DNA from: Desulfosporosinus meridiei DSM 13257
GTDB taxonomy: Bacteria; Bacillota; Desulfitobacteriia; Desulfitobacteriales; Desulfitobacteriaceae
Direction: 5' to 3'
DNA: 64,000 bases
Assembly (NCBI RefSeq): GCF_000231385.2
Contig: NC_018515.1
Span: 4,670,501 to 4,734,500 of the forward strand
Shown here in pieces: positions 24,214 to 37,249 of this stretch; position 1 is the first letter of the stretch; every line of letters begins with the position of its first letter. Made by a program: the position numbers and the translations under genes. A model generated the notes under the pieces. That model worked only from the letters and a program-made list of their open reading frames with translations, had not been told where the DNA came from and did not search any database.

Positions 24214-24624
24214 ATGGACAAGCTTATACATACTTTAACCCGTAAGTATAAAACCAATTGTCCTTTCACAATCGCTGAACATCTTGGTATTCATATCCGG
24301 TATGCCGATCTTGGTGAACATACACGTGGCATTTATTACAGTAAACTCAGGCGCAGATTTATCGTTATTAACTCAAGGCTAAATTCTCATTGGCAGCGTT
24401 TTATCTGCGCTCATGAACTAGCACATGATAGACTCCACAGAGGTTTAAATCGCTTTTTCCTAGATGAGTATTCTCTCTCCAATGCCAATAAATATGAACG
24501 GCAGGCTAATGAGTTTGCAGTTCAACTGCTCTTAAAATCTACAGTTATTCGCCCTGGCGAGACTCTTGAACAATTTTTTCGTAAAAATTATGTTCCAGTT
24601 GAGATGCTGAAATATTATCGCTAA
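24214..24624 (+). CDS. ImmA/IrrE-type metalloprotease
   Basis: 136 residues with the zinc motif HELAH at 67-71 followed by DRLHRG. It is the usual partner of ImmR-type repressors: after DNA damage it cuts the repressor and induces the prophage. It follows the repressor in the same direction. Confidence 0.9.
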   Translation: MDKLIHTLTRKYKTNCPFTIAEHLGIHIRYADLGEHTRGIYYSKLRRRFIVINSRLNSHWQRFICAHELAHDRLHRGLNRFFLDEYSLSNANKYERQANEFAVQLLLKSTVIRPGETLEQFFRKNYVPVEMLKYYR

Positions 24625-24680
24625 ATCCTTTGTTTTTTTGCAGAATCTTTTTGCATATATATTTTTTTACCATTTTAACG

Positions 24681-24692
24681 GAACATATGTTC
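24681..24692 (+). promoter_or_regulatory. LexA/DinR-like box in front of the recombinase
   Basis: GAACATATGTTC is a perfect GAAC-N4-GTTC palindrome, the core of the Gram-positive SOS box, 26 nt before the GTG start. It would place the recombinase under LexA control. Confidence 0.7.
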
Positions 24693-24717
24693 TATTTACT
24701 AAGAAAGGAGAATTACA

Positions 24718-26328
24718 GTGACCAGAATTATCCGCGCAGCATCCTACGCTAGATACAGCAGTGATAATCAACGCGAGGAATCAATCGCAGCTCAAGATAG
24801 GGCCATTGAAGAATATTGTAAGAGGAAAGGCTATGTATTAGTTAAACGATATGCCGATGAGGCTAAAAGTGCTACAACGGATAATCGGTCTGACTTCCAG
24901 CGCATATTCGAGGAAAGTATGTTAGGGGCTTTCGAGGTGTTGGTTGTCCATAAACTTGATCGTTTTGCACGAAACCGATATGACTCGGCTCATTACAAAC
25001 GAAAGCTAAAACTTAATGGAATCAGGTTAGAAAGCGTTTTAGAGCAATTGGACAATTCGCCAGAGTCTGTTATTCTTGAATCAGTATTAGAAGGAATGGC
25101 TGAATATTACAGCAAAAACCTTGCCCGAGAAGTACGTAAAGGACTAAATGAAAACGCAATTAAGGCAGTCCATAATGGGGGACGTCCGGCCTATGGTCTT
25201 CAAGTCAACCCTGAAACGCGCATGTATGAAATCGATGAAAAGAGATATAGGGCTGTTCAAATGTACTTTGAAGGGCTTGACGCTGATTTCACTAGAGCTG
25301 AAATTGCTAGGCAAATAAATCGTGCTGGATTCAGGACTTACACCGGCGATGAGTTTAAGATTACGAGTTTTGATACATGGGCAGGAAACCAAAAATACAA
25401 AGGCGACTACGTATGGAATGCCAGCTCATCGAAGGATGACTCAGGCAAGAGAAACAGCCACCTAAAAAAACCTTCTGAAGAGCAGATTGTCATTGAAGGA
25501 GCTATTCCAGCAATCGTTTCAAAAGAACTTTGGGAAAGGGTGAATGCTAAGTTGAAAAAAAGACAAAGTAATAGCGACAAAGCCCGATTGAAAGCAAAAG
25601 AAGTTTACCTTCTTAGCAGTTTACTTTTCTGTTCTCTATGCGGTAGCCAAATATCTGGAGAATCATACACTAGCCGCGGCCGGAAGTATTCTTACTACAA
25701 ATGCTCAAGTAAGTGTGAAAATAAAGGTATTCCAAAGGAACTTCTTGAAAAAATCGTTATCGAGAAATTAATAGAAATTTGTTTTTCTCCAGAAGCCGTT
25801 CAACAGATAGTGGAGAAAGTCAAAAAGCTTTATAAAGAAAGGCAAAGCGAAGTTGCCGATGATGCCACTCCGCTTAAAGAAGAAATTGCTTTGCTCGACG
25901 GAAAAATTAATAATTGGATCGATGCAATTGGGGACGGTGTGCTGGATCGGAATACTCTAGCCTCTAAAATAAAAGAAGCCAACGAAAAGAAAGCTTTTCT
26001 TTCTTCTCAGTTAGCTCAAGTAGAAATTATTCAAAAAACACCAGAAATAGATGATGCAGCAATCGTAAAAGTATTAAACGATAAAAAAACCCACCTTTTA
26101 TCTCATAATCAAAAAGATCAAAAGGCGGTCATTCAGGAATATGTGGACTCTATTAACGTTCACTTTACTAGTGATAAAAAGCTTGATATGGAGATCATCG
26201 TCAAATTCGATATGTTAGGTGTACCAATGGTGGAGGCGAGGGGACTTGCACCCCTGTATCGAAGAACGACCACAAAAGCGTCTACGCGTGTGTCCTTTAA
26301 TTTAAATTTCGCCAGTCTTGACTCCTAA
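24718..26328 (+). CDS. Large serine recombinase (phage integrase)
   Basis: 536 residues from a GTG start (AAGGAG upstream). The catalytic domain begins with ARYSSDNQREESI (Ser at about 14). Next come the recombinase domain and a Cys-rich zinc ribbon (LLFCSLCGSQISGES, then a second pair CSSKC), then a coiled-coil region. From about residue 504 the sequence is antisense tmRNA and the stop lies inside ssrA. It would insert and, with an excision factor, remove the prophage at the ssrA 3' end. Confidence 0.95.
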   Translation: MTRIIRAASYARYSSDNQREESIAAQDRAIEEYCKRKGYVLVKRYADEAKSATTDNRSDFQRIFEESMLGAFEVLVVHKLDRFARNRYDSAHYKRKLKLNGIRLESVLEQLDNSPESVILESVLEGMAEYYSKNLAREVRKGLNENAIKAVHNGGRPAYGLQVNPETRMYEIDEKRYRAVQMYFEGLDADFTRAEIARQINRAGFRTYTGDEFKITSFDTWAGNQKYKGDYVWNASSSKDDSGKRNSHLKKPSEEQIVIEGAIPAIVSKELWERVNAKLKKRQSNSDKARLKAKEVYLLSSLLFCSLCGSQISGESYTSRGRKYSYYKCSSKCENKGIPKELLEKIVIEKLIEICFSPEAVQQIVEKVKKLYKERQSEVADDATPLKEEIALLDGKINNWIDAIGDGVLDRNTLASKIKEANEKKAFLSSQLAQVEIIQKTPEIDDAAIVKVLNDKKTHLLSHNQKDQKAVIQEYVDSINVHFTSDKKLDMEIIVKFDMLGVPMVEARGLAPLYRRTTTKASTRVSFNLNFASLDS

Positions 26329-26579
26329 AGGCAAGGATTCAGTTCAGGCTAGCTCGATGATCTTAGCTAATGTCTCCGAGCATTGACATTAGAGCGTCCT
26401 ACTTAAGTGACACTCTGACCCTTCATCGTAGGTTCTGAAGGCAGAATGCTAGCGGCACTTAGGCAGCTAGAGCGTAATTGTTTTCGTTAACTATTTTTGC
26501 CCACCGTTTAACGAGACCAGGTGGAATCTCGACGCGCAACTCTTGCCACCGCTTCCCCGAGCGAGTCTAAAACGCCCCC
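26228..26579 (-). ncRNA. ssrA: tmRNA (transfer-messenger RNA)
   Basis: One-piece tmRNA. The 5' end GGGGGCG pairs with CGCCTCC before the discriminator and CCA at the 3' end. The tag reading frame starts at GCA (26498-26500) and gives AKIVNENNYALAA then TAA (26459-26461), with the usual ALAA end. It frees stalled ribosomes together with SmpB. The 3' end is the phage insertion site. Confidence 0.95.
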
Positions 26580-26600
26580 GTAAAAATTAACTACAAACAT

Positions 26601-26627
26601 AGTATACCACATTTTTGTTCAAAGCAA
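26601..26627 (-). promoter_or_regulatory. ssrA promoter
   Basis: TATACT at 26601-26606 with a TTGCTT-like -35 at 26622-26627 (15-16 nt spacing), about 22 nt before the mature 5' end. Confidence 0.6.
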
Positions 26628-26789
26628 AGTGAATAACCCTGGAATAATTACTTCTTTATGGAAAAGGCATTTTGGCAACTACTAATCTTCTGAAGTCTTA
26701 GATTTAACGTTTTTTTATTTTATCCCAAACAAGCTACTGTCCATTCCATATTTACATTATATCAGTTATATAATAAGGCAAGTTAATTT

Positions 26790-27260
26790 CTAATAATTCT
26801 TATTCCGATCTCTTAAGGCACGCTCTATATCACGTTTTCCTTCACGTTCAGCAAGAGCCTGACGTTTATCATAATTTTTCTTCCCTTGGCCAACAGCCAA
26901 TTCTACTTTGGCCATCCCTTTTTTTAAATAAATTTTTATCGGGATCAAGGTTAACCCTTGCTGCTGAATTTTACCGATTAGTTTACTTATTTCCGCTCGG
27001 TGAAGTAGCAGCTTACGAGGCCTAAGTGGATCGTGATTGAACCGGTTTCCCTGTTCATAGGGGCTAATATGCAGCTGGTGAACCCAAATTTCACCCTCGT
27101 CTAATTTTGCATAGCTATCCTTTAAATTAACCCGTCCATTACGAATGGATTTAATTTCAGTTCCGGTGAGAATAATCCCAGCCTCGATTCTATCCTCAAT
27201 ATAATAATCGTGGAAAGCCTTACGATTTTCAGCAACAACTTTAATTCCTCCAGAAGGCAT
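26790..27260 (-). CDS. smpB: SsrA-binding protein SmpB
   Basis: 156 residues from ATG 27260 (GAGAGGAGG upstream). It shows the SmpB beta-barrel pattern ([40 protein letters not shown]) and a Lys/Arg-rich C-terminal tail. It delivers tmRNA to stalled ribosomes. ssrA lies just downstream on the same strand, the classic order. Confidence 0.95.
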   Translation of the reverse strand: MPSGGIKVVAENRKAFHDYYIEDRIEAGIILTGTEIKSIRNGRVNLKDSYAKLDEGEIWVHQLHISPYEQGNRFNHDPLRPRKLLLHRAEISKLIGKIQQQGLTLIPIKIYLKKGMAKVELAVGQGKKNYDKRQALAEREGKRDIERALRDRNKNY

Positions 27261-27408
27261 ATTAATCCTCCTCTCATCAAGTACTTCAGTATAACACACA
27301 CTTCCTATTATAACCAAATGCTGAGAATCAGCGACCTAATACTTTCAGCCATCCTCTAGCCGATAACTCAAAACAAAAAAGTTTAGCAATGAGAACCTAA
27401 CAATTATC

Positions 27409-27963
27409 CTATAGCTCTAATTCCTTCGAAATCCCCTGCATTCCCTCTAAGCCCAATCCTAAAAACTCCTCTAACGTAAGTCCCAGCTCACTGCAGCTGA
27501 GAATCTGCTGTCTATTTGCCCCCTTGGCAAAGGCCTTTTGATCGAATTTCTTAAGGAGGAAAGGCACATCTACCCCAGAAAGCTTTTTATCCGGTCGGAT
27601 AAGAGCCCCAGCTACAATCAGCCCTGTCATAGGGTCTGTTGCATAAAGGGCCTTGTCTAATAAGGAGTTACGGGGTAGTCCGTGCCTCTCATTGTGTACC
27701 TTTACAGCATAGATAAGATCATGGGTAAAACCTAGGTTCTCTAAGATTTCCGCTCCTTTTAGAGAATGGACTTCAGGCTGTTCTTTAGTATCCTCATAAT
27801 CAATATCATGGAGCAGGCCGGCCATTCCCCACAAATCAGGATCTTGATCAAAATGCTTAGCTAAACGAATAAGGACTGCTTCTGTTGATATCATATGTTT
27901 TAGTAGATTTTTATTATCAACATACTTCGTTAATTCTGCGTATGCTTCTGCTCTTGTCATCAT
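27409..27963 (-). CDS. HD-domain phosphohydrolase
   Basis: 184 residues with an HD motif (GLLHDIDYED) preceded by a His near residue 22, and a later H in VHNERHG. It belongs to the HDIG-type hydrolases of unknown nucleotide substrate. Start ATG 27963 or 27960. Confidence 0.75.
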   Translation of the reverse strand: MMTRAEAYAELTKYVDNKNLLKHMISTEAVLIRLAKHFDQDPDLWGMAGLLHDIDYEDTKEQPEVHSLKGAEILENLGFTHDLIYAVKVHNERHGLPRNSLLDKALYATDPMTGLIVAGALIRPDKKLSGVDVPFLLKKFDQKAFAKGANRQQILSCSELGLTLEEFLGLGLEGMQGISKELEL

Positions 27964-28099
27964 TGATTAATCCCGCTTCCTTTCATTTCAAGAACTTTCC
28001 TTTTTCCTCACAGGATAGTTATTCTTGCCAACTATGTATAAGACATAATCAAACTATTATTCCTTAACCTAATTCAAGGCGGCTTCAATCGTATTCTAC

Positions 28100-28915
28100 T
28101 TAATATTTCTTCTGATCAAACTGTTGAAGAAACTCATGAACCTTTAAAAAAACCTCTTCGCGTTCTTGACCAAGCGTTAAAATATGTCCGGATTTTTGCC
28201 AATAGATTACCTCAGGCTTGACCTGGCTGATTTTCTTCCTAATAATCTCTACACTGACAGGTTTAACGGTTAAATCCTTTGTGCTTTGCATTAATAAACA
28301 AGGGCATTTAATTGTCTGAAGTTTATTGCGTACTTGACGTATCCCTCTATTTAATGAAATTAAGGCATCTACCGGAACCCGTTCATAGACAAAACGCTCA
28401 GCTGGCGGATCATTTTTTAACAAAGTTGGTTGATCCTTTGCCGCTTTTCCGGGATTCAAATTTTTCACTCTCGAGGAAAACGGTTTATTCTTGTCAACAA
28501 ACCTCATAAATGGCCTAATGAGCCGCACGAAACGAGTTCTCCTATCCGCCAGGATCATGGGAGCATTCATACTGATAAGTCCATCGATTAGACCAAGAGT
28601 TCCTAGATAAAGAGTCAATAGTCCTCCCATTGATAGGCCTACTCCAATTACAGTATCACAAGTTTCTCTGAGCTTTCTAACACCAACTACTGCGTCTTTA
28701 GTCCAATCCTCCCAGCCGGTTGTTGCCATTTGTTCCGGAGTTGTCCCATGACCTGAAAGTTGGACTCCAAGGATTGTCCAGCCAAGCTTGGCTAAGCGTT
28801 CGCCCATTAGCCGCATTTCTGAAGGAGAGCCGGAAAAACCATGAATGAGCAAGCAGCCAACATGATTCCCGGGGAAAAAGAAAGGCTCTACTAAGCGTCT
28901 TTGTGGTTCCATCAA
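28100..28915 (-). CDS. Alpha/beta hydrolase (carboxylesterase or monoacylglycerol lipase type)
   Basis: 271 residues. The nucleophile motif is GVGLSMGG. An oxyanion segment LLIHGFSGS lies near the start, with Asp in QSTKDLTVKP and His in SGHILTLG. It could release glycerol from small acylglycerols, which would suit the neighbouring glycerol genes. That link is inference. Confidence 0.8.
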   Translation of the reverse strand: MMEPQRRLVEPFFFPGNHVGCLLIHGFSGSPSEMRLMGERLAKLGWTILGVQLSGHGTTPEQMATTGWEDWTKDAVVGVRKLRETCDTVIGVGLSMGGLLTLYLGTLGLIDGLISMNAPMILADRRTRFVRLIRPFMRFVDKNKPFSSRVKNLNPGKAAKDQPTLLKNDPPAERFVYERVPVDALISLNRGIRQVRNKLQTIKCPCLLMQSTKDLTVKPVSVEIIRKKISQVKPEVIYWQKSGHILTLGQEREEVFLKVHEFLQQFDQKKY

Positions 28916-29125
28916 CTACACTTCCTAACCGATTTTCGTGATTCATCATATGAGTTCGATTATTATGTCGTGGTATCGAGAGAATCCATAAGATTATGCC
29001 CTAACGCAGCTTTTTGACCTTCACCTGGAGAAAGAAAAAAATATTATAATAATACTGTGAAAATCACAATATCTAACAGTATTCTTTTGCACTGGACTTA
29101 TTCAATTAACTAGATTAACCGGATA

Positions 29126-29166
29126 GAAAAAAATAGCACAGAAGGGCACCTCATACGAAGTACCCC
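29126..29166 (-). terminator. Terminator after secG
   Basis: A hairpin with arms of about 10 bp (GGGGTACTTC with GAGGTGCCCT, several G-T pairs) and a T run (29127-29133) downstream on the minus strand. It ends the glycolysis-secG transcript. Confidence 0.75.
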
Positions 29167-29190
29167 TCTTTGTTGACTTTATAAGCTTAA

Positions 29191-29415
29191 CTACGAAACC
29201 ATGGCTAAACCTAAAGAACTCAGCAAAAAGACTGCTGCTAAAACACCTGTAACTTTAGCAAATAATTCGTCCATGCCTTTCTTCTTGCCGAAAATAGCTT
29301 CTCCGGCACCAGTAATAGCTCCTGATAATCCTGCACTTCTTCCGGACTGTAGCAAGACAGCTGCAATCAGCCCTATCGAACTGAGTATTAAAAGAATTAT
29401 TAATGCAATTTGCAA
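29191..29415 (-). CDS. secG: Protein translocase subunit SecG
   Basis: 74 residues, TTG start with AGGGGGTGAG upstream. Two membrane helices (2-20 and about 52-70) with a Gly-rich loop (GAITGAGEAIFGKKKG). Small SecYEG subunit. It lies at the end of the glycolytic operon, as in several Firmicutes. Confidence 0.9.
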   Translation of the reverse strand: MQIALIILLILSSIGLIAAVLLQSGRSAGLSGAITGAGEAIFGKKKGMDELFAKVTGVLAAVFLLSSLGLAMVS

Positions 29416-29531
29416 AATAACTCACCCCCTAAGATACCCTTCTCATACATCCCTGCGATTTTATAAATGCTCAATAGGCTCATTTTAGCACAAGCCTAGA
29501 TAAAACTCAATAAATCTTCGACTTGGGCAAT

Positions 29532-30812
<1,281 letters not shown>

Positions 30813-30950
30813 TCAATGTCCCCCTTTTTTTATTAGAAATCTCATACTGAGAAGTTCTAGCTTAAAGTAACTTAAACCTTAACATCTGCTAATGCTTAAT
30901 TCTATCGGTCAACTAATGGATATTAGGAGCCCAAATTATTGCTTCCTAAA

Positions 30951-32489
30951 TCAAAATTCCATTAACGATTTCCCAGTCATTTCATTAGGTATAGGGATTT
31001 GAAGTAGTTTTAAAATTGTCGGAGCTATATCGCATAGTGCTCCACCCTGGCGCAGTGCTTGTCCTTTGAACCGTTCATCTGCAAGAATGAAGGGCACACA
31101 GTTCGTAGAGTGAGCGGTTATTGGCAACATTGTCTGGGGGTCTACTTTCTCCTCAGCGTTTCCATGATCTGCCGTCACGATGAGTGATCCCTTATGTTTT
31201 CGGAGTTCATCATAGATCCGACCTAAACATTCATCGATCACCTCTACCGCTTTGACAGTTGCATCAAACACACCCGTATGTCCAACCATATCTGGGTTCG
31301 CAAAATTTAAGATGATCACGTCATAAGTTGACTCTCTGAGCTTTCCAAGTACCGTCTCGGTTAATTCTGGAGCACTCATTTCAGGTTTTAGATTATAAGT
31401 AGCGACTTTTGGCGATGGAATAAGGATACGCTCCTCCTTGGGATAGGGTTCTTCAAGCCCGCCATTAAAGAAGAAGGTGACATGGGCATATTTTTCTGTC
31501 TCAGCAATTCTTAATTGTTTTAGCCCTTGATCAGAAAGCACTTCACCTAAAGTATTATCCAAGTTTTGTTGAGGAAATGCTACTGGTGCCGGGATAGTTT
31601 CCTCATATTGAGTCATACAAACGAAGTGAACCTGTGGGTGATTGGAGCGCTCAAATTCAGAGAACCCTTCATCAACAAAAGCATGTGTTATTTCGCGGGC
31701 ACGATCCGAACGGAAGTTATAGAAAATCACACTATCCCCTTCTTGAACCTGGCCCACTGGATTTCCTGCTTCATCAATCACTGTAGGTATTACAAACTCA
31801 TCCGTCACACGGGTGTCATAGGAAATCTCCACAGCAGATAAGGCCCCGGCTGCATGCTTGCCTTCGCCATTGACTATAGCCTGATAGCCTTTTTCTAAGC
31901 GATCCCAACGTTTGTCCCGATCCATTACGTAGTAACGACCGCTGACTGACGCTATTTTCCCTACGCCCAGTTCTTTAATCTTCCCTTCCAGCTGGCAAAT
32001 ATATTCTTTGGCACTTTGTGGTAAGACATCTCGTCCATCCAGAATTACATGGATATAGACCTCCGTCAGTTCCTGTTTCTTAGCCATTTCCAGAAGGGCA
32101 AATAAGTGATCGATATGAGAATGGACTCCGCCATTGGAGAGTAAACCCATTAGATGAAGTCTCTTATTATTTACTCGGGCTTTGTCCATAGCTTCCAGCA
32201 AGACGGGGTTTTTAAATAGGGTTCCATCCTGAATCCCTTTATGTATTCGAGTTAATTCTTGATACACCACCCTCCCTGCCCCGATGTTCAGGTGACCTAC
32301 TTCGGAATTACCCATTTGTCCGCTTGGCAATCCTACGGCTTCACCGGATGCCTGAAGAGTAGTATAGGGGTATTCTCCTTCAAGGCGCTTGAAGTTTGGA
32401 ATATTTGCTGAGGCAATTGCATTTCCCTCATGAGTTTCCCGACAGCCCCACCCATCTAAAATCATAAGGAAAACCGGTTTGATGTCCAT
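30951..32489 (-). CDS. gpmI: 2,3-bisphosphoglycerate-independent phosphoglycerate mutase
   Basis: 512 residues with the GpmI pattern (LMILDGWGC, GQMGNSEVGHLNIGAGR, a metal-site cluster DHGNAEEK). It interconverts 3- and 2-phosphoglycerate using Mn2+. It lies between tpiA and eno, as usual. Confidence 0.97.
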   Translation of the reverse strand: MDIKPVFLMILDGWGCRETHEGNAIASANIPNFKRLEGEYPYTTLQASGEAVGLPSGQMGNSEVGHLNIGAGRVVYQELTRIHKGIQDGTLFKNPVLLEAMDKARVNNKRLHLMGLLSNGGVHSHIDHLFALLEMAKKQELTEVYIHVILDGRDVLPQSAKEYICQLEGKIKELGVGKIASVSGRYYVMDRDKRWDRLEKGYQAIVNGEGKHAAGALSAVEISYDTRVTDEFVIPTVIDEAGNPVGQVQEGDSVIFYNFRSDRAREITHAFVDEGFSEFERSNHPQVHFVCMTQYEETIPAPVAFPQQNLDNTLGEVLSDQGLKQLRIAETEKYAHVTFFFNGGLEEPYPKEERILIPSPKVATYNLKPEMSAPELTETVLGKLRESTYDVIILNFANPDMVGHTGVFDATVKAVEVIDECLGRIYDELRKHKGSLIVTADHGNAEEKVDPQTMLPITAHSTNCVPFILADERFKGQALRQGGALCDIAPTILKLLQIPIPNEMTGKSLMEF

Positions 32490-32510
32490 TTTATATCCTT
32501 CCTCGCAAGT

Positions 32511-33275
32511 CTACATTGGACTTGCATTTTTGATAAGTTTCGCAAAACTAAGGGGATCAAGACTTGCCCCACCGACTAAAGCCCCATCTACATCAGGCTC
32601 CTGCATTAGTTCCCCAATATTTTCAGCTTTGACACTGCCTCCATAGAGTATAGGAACATTCTCAGAGGCCGATCCCATCAGCTCCGTCAAAGTCGCACGG
32701 ATATTAGCACACATCTCTTGAGCATCTTGACTGGATGCGGTCTTACCGGTGCCAATCGCCCAAATAGGCTCATAGGCCACAATTATCCTCAACAGATCAT
32801 CTTTGGATATTCCGGAAAGAGCGCTGGCAACTTGGTTTTTGACCCACTCGGCTGCCTTCCCCTCTTCACGAAGTTTCAAATTTTCCCCGCAACAAAAGAT
32901 AGGAGTTAACCCTACCGCCAATGCCTGCTGAACTTTCTTAGCAATGTCCTGATCTGTTTCTCCAAACATCTCCCGGCGTTCAGAGTGACCGAGTATTACG
33001 TATGTACAGGCGACATCAAGCAGCATACGTGCTGATATCTCTCCGGTATAGGCGCCCTCTTCCGCCCAAGCCATATTCTGCGCACCCAGATGGACAATGC
33101 TTTCTTCCAACTCATTTTTTAGAGCATGGAGAGCCGTAAACGGAGCACAGAGGACAACATCTAGGTCTGTAACATCCTTGACTTCCTCTAAAAACTTTAT
33201 GGCATAGTCCTCGGCTTCACTGACAGTTTTAAACATTTTCCAGTTTCCGGCGATAACCTTTCGTCGATTAGCCAC
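32511..33275 (-). CDS. tpiA: Triosephosphate isomerase
   Basis: 254 residues. Active-site segments AGNWKMFK, AYEPIWAIGTG (catalytic Glu) and GGSVKAENIG are present. It turns DHAP into glyceraldehyde-3-phosphate, so it is the step that accepts the product of glpABC. Confidence 0.97.
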   Translation of the reverse strand: MANRRKVIAGNWKMFKTVSEAEDYAIKFLEEVKDVTDLDVVLCAPFTALHALKNELEESIVHLGAQNMAWAEEGAYTGEISARMLLDVACTYVILGHSERREMFGETDQDIAKKVQQALAVGLTPIFCCGENLKLREEGKAAEWVKNQVASALSGISKDDLLRIIVAYEPIWAIGTGKTASSQDAQEMCANIRATLTELMGSASENVPILYGGSVKAENIGELMQEPDVDGALVGGASLDPLSFAKLIKNASPM

Positions 33276-33299
33276 TATTAATACCTCCTTTTGTAAAGC

Positions 33300-34484
33300 C
33301 TAGGCCTCTTCTAATGCAGCAACACCCGGTAAGATCTTGCCCTCTAAAAACTCAAGTGAAGCTCCACCCCCTGTGGAGATATGAGTCATGCGCTCCCCAA
33401 CCTTCATCTTTTCCACAGCTGCCACAGAATCTCCTCCACCTACAATCGTGATTCCCCCACAGGCTGCAACTGCTTGAGCGACCTTCTCAGTTCCTTTAGC
33501 GAAGGCTTCCATTTCAAAAACCCCCATGGGACCATTCCAAATCACGGTACGTGCTGTCGAAATGCAAGCTTCAAACTTCTCAGCGGTGGCGGCTCCTATG
33601 TCTAAGGCCATTTCTTCCTCTCGGATTTCCGAGACCCTTACTGTACGATGAGCAGCATCGGCTTGGAAAGCAGTCGCTGCAACAACATCTATCGGTAATT
33701 CAAGTTCGACTCCTTTAGACTTTGCCTTCTCAATAAGTTGCTTAGCCAATTCTACCTTTTCCTCTTCGAGAAGGGATTTTCCCACGTTATATCCTTGGGC
33801 CTTCAGGAAGGTATTAGCCATCCCCCCACCAATGATTAAAGCATCAACCTTTTCCAGCAGATTTTCGATGACTCCAATTTTATCGCTCACTTTTGCTCCC
33901 CCAATGATTGCAACAAAAGGACGTTCTGGCCGTTCTAAAGCGTTACCCATAAATTCAACTTCCTTTTGCATTAACAAGCCGCAAACCGCGGGAATATAGT
34001 GGGTTACCCCTTCGGTTGAAGCGTGAGCACGGTGTGCCGTTCCAAAAGCGTCGTTAACAAACAACTCGGCCAACCCGGCTAGCTCCCTGGCAAAGGAAGG
34101 GTCGTTTTTCTCCTCTTCTCCATGGAAGCGGACATTTTCCAATAAGAGGACTTGACCATCTTGCAGCTTACTGACTGGTTCCATAGCCGAATCCCCAATG
34201 CAGTCCTTGGCGAAAACAACCTCCTGCGCTAACAAATTACTAAGGTGTTTGGCGACAGGTGCTAAAGAATACTTGGGATTAACCTGGCCTTTGGGACGCC
34301 CCAGATGGGAAGCAAGAATAACTCTTGCTCCTTCCCTAACTAAATACAAAATCGTTGGCAAGGAGGCTTTAATTCGTTTATCGTTAGTAATTTCCCCTTG
34401 TTCATTTAACGGTACATTGAAATCCACTCGAACAAGTACTCGTTTTCCACGCACTTCTACGTCTTTTACACTCTTTTTATTCAT
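33300..34484 (-). CDS. pgk: Phosphoglycerate kinase
   Basis: 394 residues from ATG 34484 (AAAGGGG upstream); a longer frame to 34511 is less likely. Signatures: [41 protein letters not shown]. It makes ATP from 1,3-bisphosphoglycerate. No gap gene lies upstream in the window; glpK does instead. Confidence 0.97.
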   Translation of the reverse strand: MNKKSVKDVEVRGKRVLVRVDFNVPLNEQGEITNDKRIKASLPTILYLVREGARVILASHLGRPKGQVNPKYSLAPVAKHLSNLLAQEVVFAKDCIGDSAMEPVSKLQDGQVLLLENVRFHGEEEKNDPSFARELAGLAELFVNDAFGTAHRAHASTEGVTHYIPAVCGLLMQKEVEFMGNALERPERPFVAIIGGAKVSDKIGVIENLLEKVDALIIGGGMANTFLKAQGYNVGKSLLEEEKVELAKQLIEKAKSKGVELELPIDVVAATAFQADAAHRTVRVSEIREEEMALDIGAATAEKFEACISTARTVIWNGPMGVFEMEAFAKGTEKVAQAVAACGGITIVGGGDSVAAVEKMKVGERMTHISTGGGASLEFLEGKILPGVAALEEA

Positions 34485-34764
34485 GCCAAAATCCCCTTTC
34501 ACTTGACCCAAGGGTTCGGGGCCGTAATTTTTTCACCCTATAATCAGTCCCTTGATTCCCGCTAAGATGTTCTGAGCCTAGACTCCAGTTCATCTGTAGT
34601 ACCAGATAAATATGTATTAGTATACCAAAAGTTCCTACTCTTATGAACTTTAATTAGCCTATTTTGTATCATTCTCTAAATAAATCCAGTTTCCTGCCAT
34701 AAAACCATGTCCATTTACGATGACTATTTAAAAACCGCCCTTGACCATTAACCTTTTCACTAAA

Positions 34765-36330
<1,566 letters not shown>

Positions 36331-36353
36331 TTATTCCTTAATTATACTATACT

Positions 36354-36992
36354 TCATGCTTCAGCGAGTCGTCGATTACCTGTTTGGACGTACAAAAGTG
36401 TTTCAGCCACATTTACAAGATGATCCCCCATGCGTTCAATGGTTCGGGCAATCACCAGGCATAAACCTAATTGGCCATCAGGGCATCTGGCTTGACTCCC
36501 TTTAACTAGGGCTGACTTAAAATTGTCGTAAGCTTCATCTAATACATCGTCTTCATCTGCCAAGTCCATCAGGATTTCTTTATCCCCCTTTAAGATCTCC
36601 ACCGTGTGTTCGATCATCCGGAGTAGTTGCTTAGCCATCTCTTGAATATCCCCCGGCCAATTACGCTCTGGCTTTAGCTCGCTCAGTTCAGCCAGGTCAC
36701 AAGCGTAATCAGCAGAACGTTCAAGTTCCTGAGCCATTCGCTGAAACCCCAAAATCCACCTTAAGTCTTGGCTTCTTAATTGCTGCAAACTCATAATATC
36801 AAAACTTTGATTGACGATGTTATCCCGCAGTTGATCAATCACATCATCTCTTGTTTGCCAATCCTGCACTGTACCTCCATTTTCCAAGGCCTCAATCGCA
36901 GCACATAAATGCCTTTGGACAGCTTCTGCCAACTCCACTGTCATTACACGCAAATTCAGCAGAACCCGATCATAACCTGATGTTCTAAGCAT
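36354..36992 (-). CDS. PhoU-like phosphate regulator
   Basis: 212 residues, two three-helix repeats with E/D pairs typical of PhoU (for example QDLRWILGFQRMAQELERSADYA, about 76-98). There is no pst transporter nearby, so it is an orphan. It lies inside the glycerol-phosphate cluster. Confidence 0.8.
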   Translation of the reverse strand: MLRTSGYDRVLLNLRVMTVELAEAVQRHLCAAIEALENGGTVQDWQTRDDVIDQLRDNIVNQSFDIMSLQQLRSQDLRWILGFQRMAQELERSADYACDLAELSELKPERNWPGDIQEMAKQLLRMIEHTVEILKGDKEILMDLADEDDVLDEAYDNFKSALVKGSQARCPDGQLGLCLVIARTIERMGDHLVNVAETLLYVQTGNRRLAEA

Positions 36993-37249
36993 TCCTATGA
37001 ATCACACCTCTTTCTGTAAAGCCTTCTTGATGCCAAACTCCTGCGTGCAAAGTAGCAGAGAATTCGATTAGATTATTATATAGAGCCTTATATGGAGTGG
37101 AAACCTTTTATTTAATTATTAATAAAATTTTCTGATAATTAACACTCTATGTTTAGTTGCTTTAATTTTAATATTTAGCCTCTGCTGGTAGCGACTGAAT
37201 CTTTCCTTTCACCATTAATACCCATTCTCAGTCTATAAAGGTTCCGGGC

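Larger units (their letters stand above)
1..26228. mobile_element. Prophage inserted at the 3' end of ssrA (left end outside window)
   Basis: This is a continuous block of phage genes: tail, head, packaging, late regulator, replication/recombination, immunity and a large serine recombinase. The recombinase ends inside the tmRNA gene, which fixes the right border at or near the ssrA 3' end (26228). The left border and its att copy are not in the window, so at least 26 kb is present. Structural and early genes read leftward; the repressor, ImmA-like protease and recombinase read rightward. Morphogenesis genes look intact, but two early genes show apparent single-base frameshifts. Lysis genes and the rest of the tail must lie left of position 1. 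Confidence 0.95.

Noticed and set aside
26000-26330. Second copy of the att site
   Set aside because: The left prophage border lies outside the window, so no duplicate can be seen.
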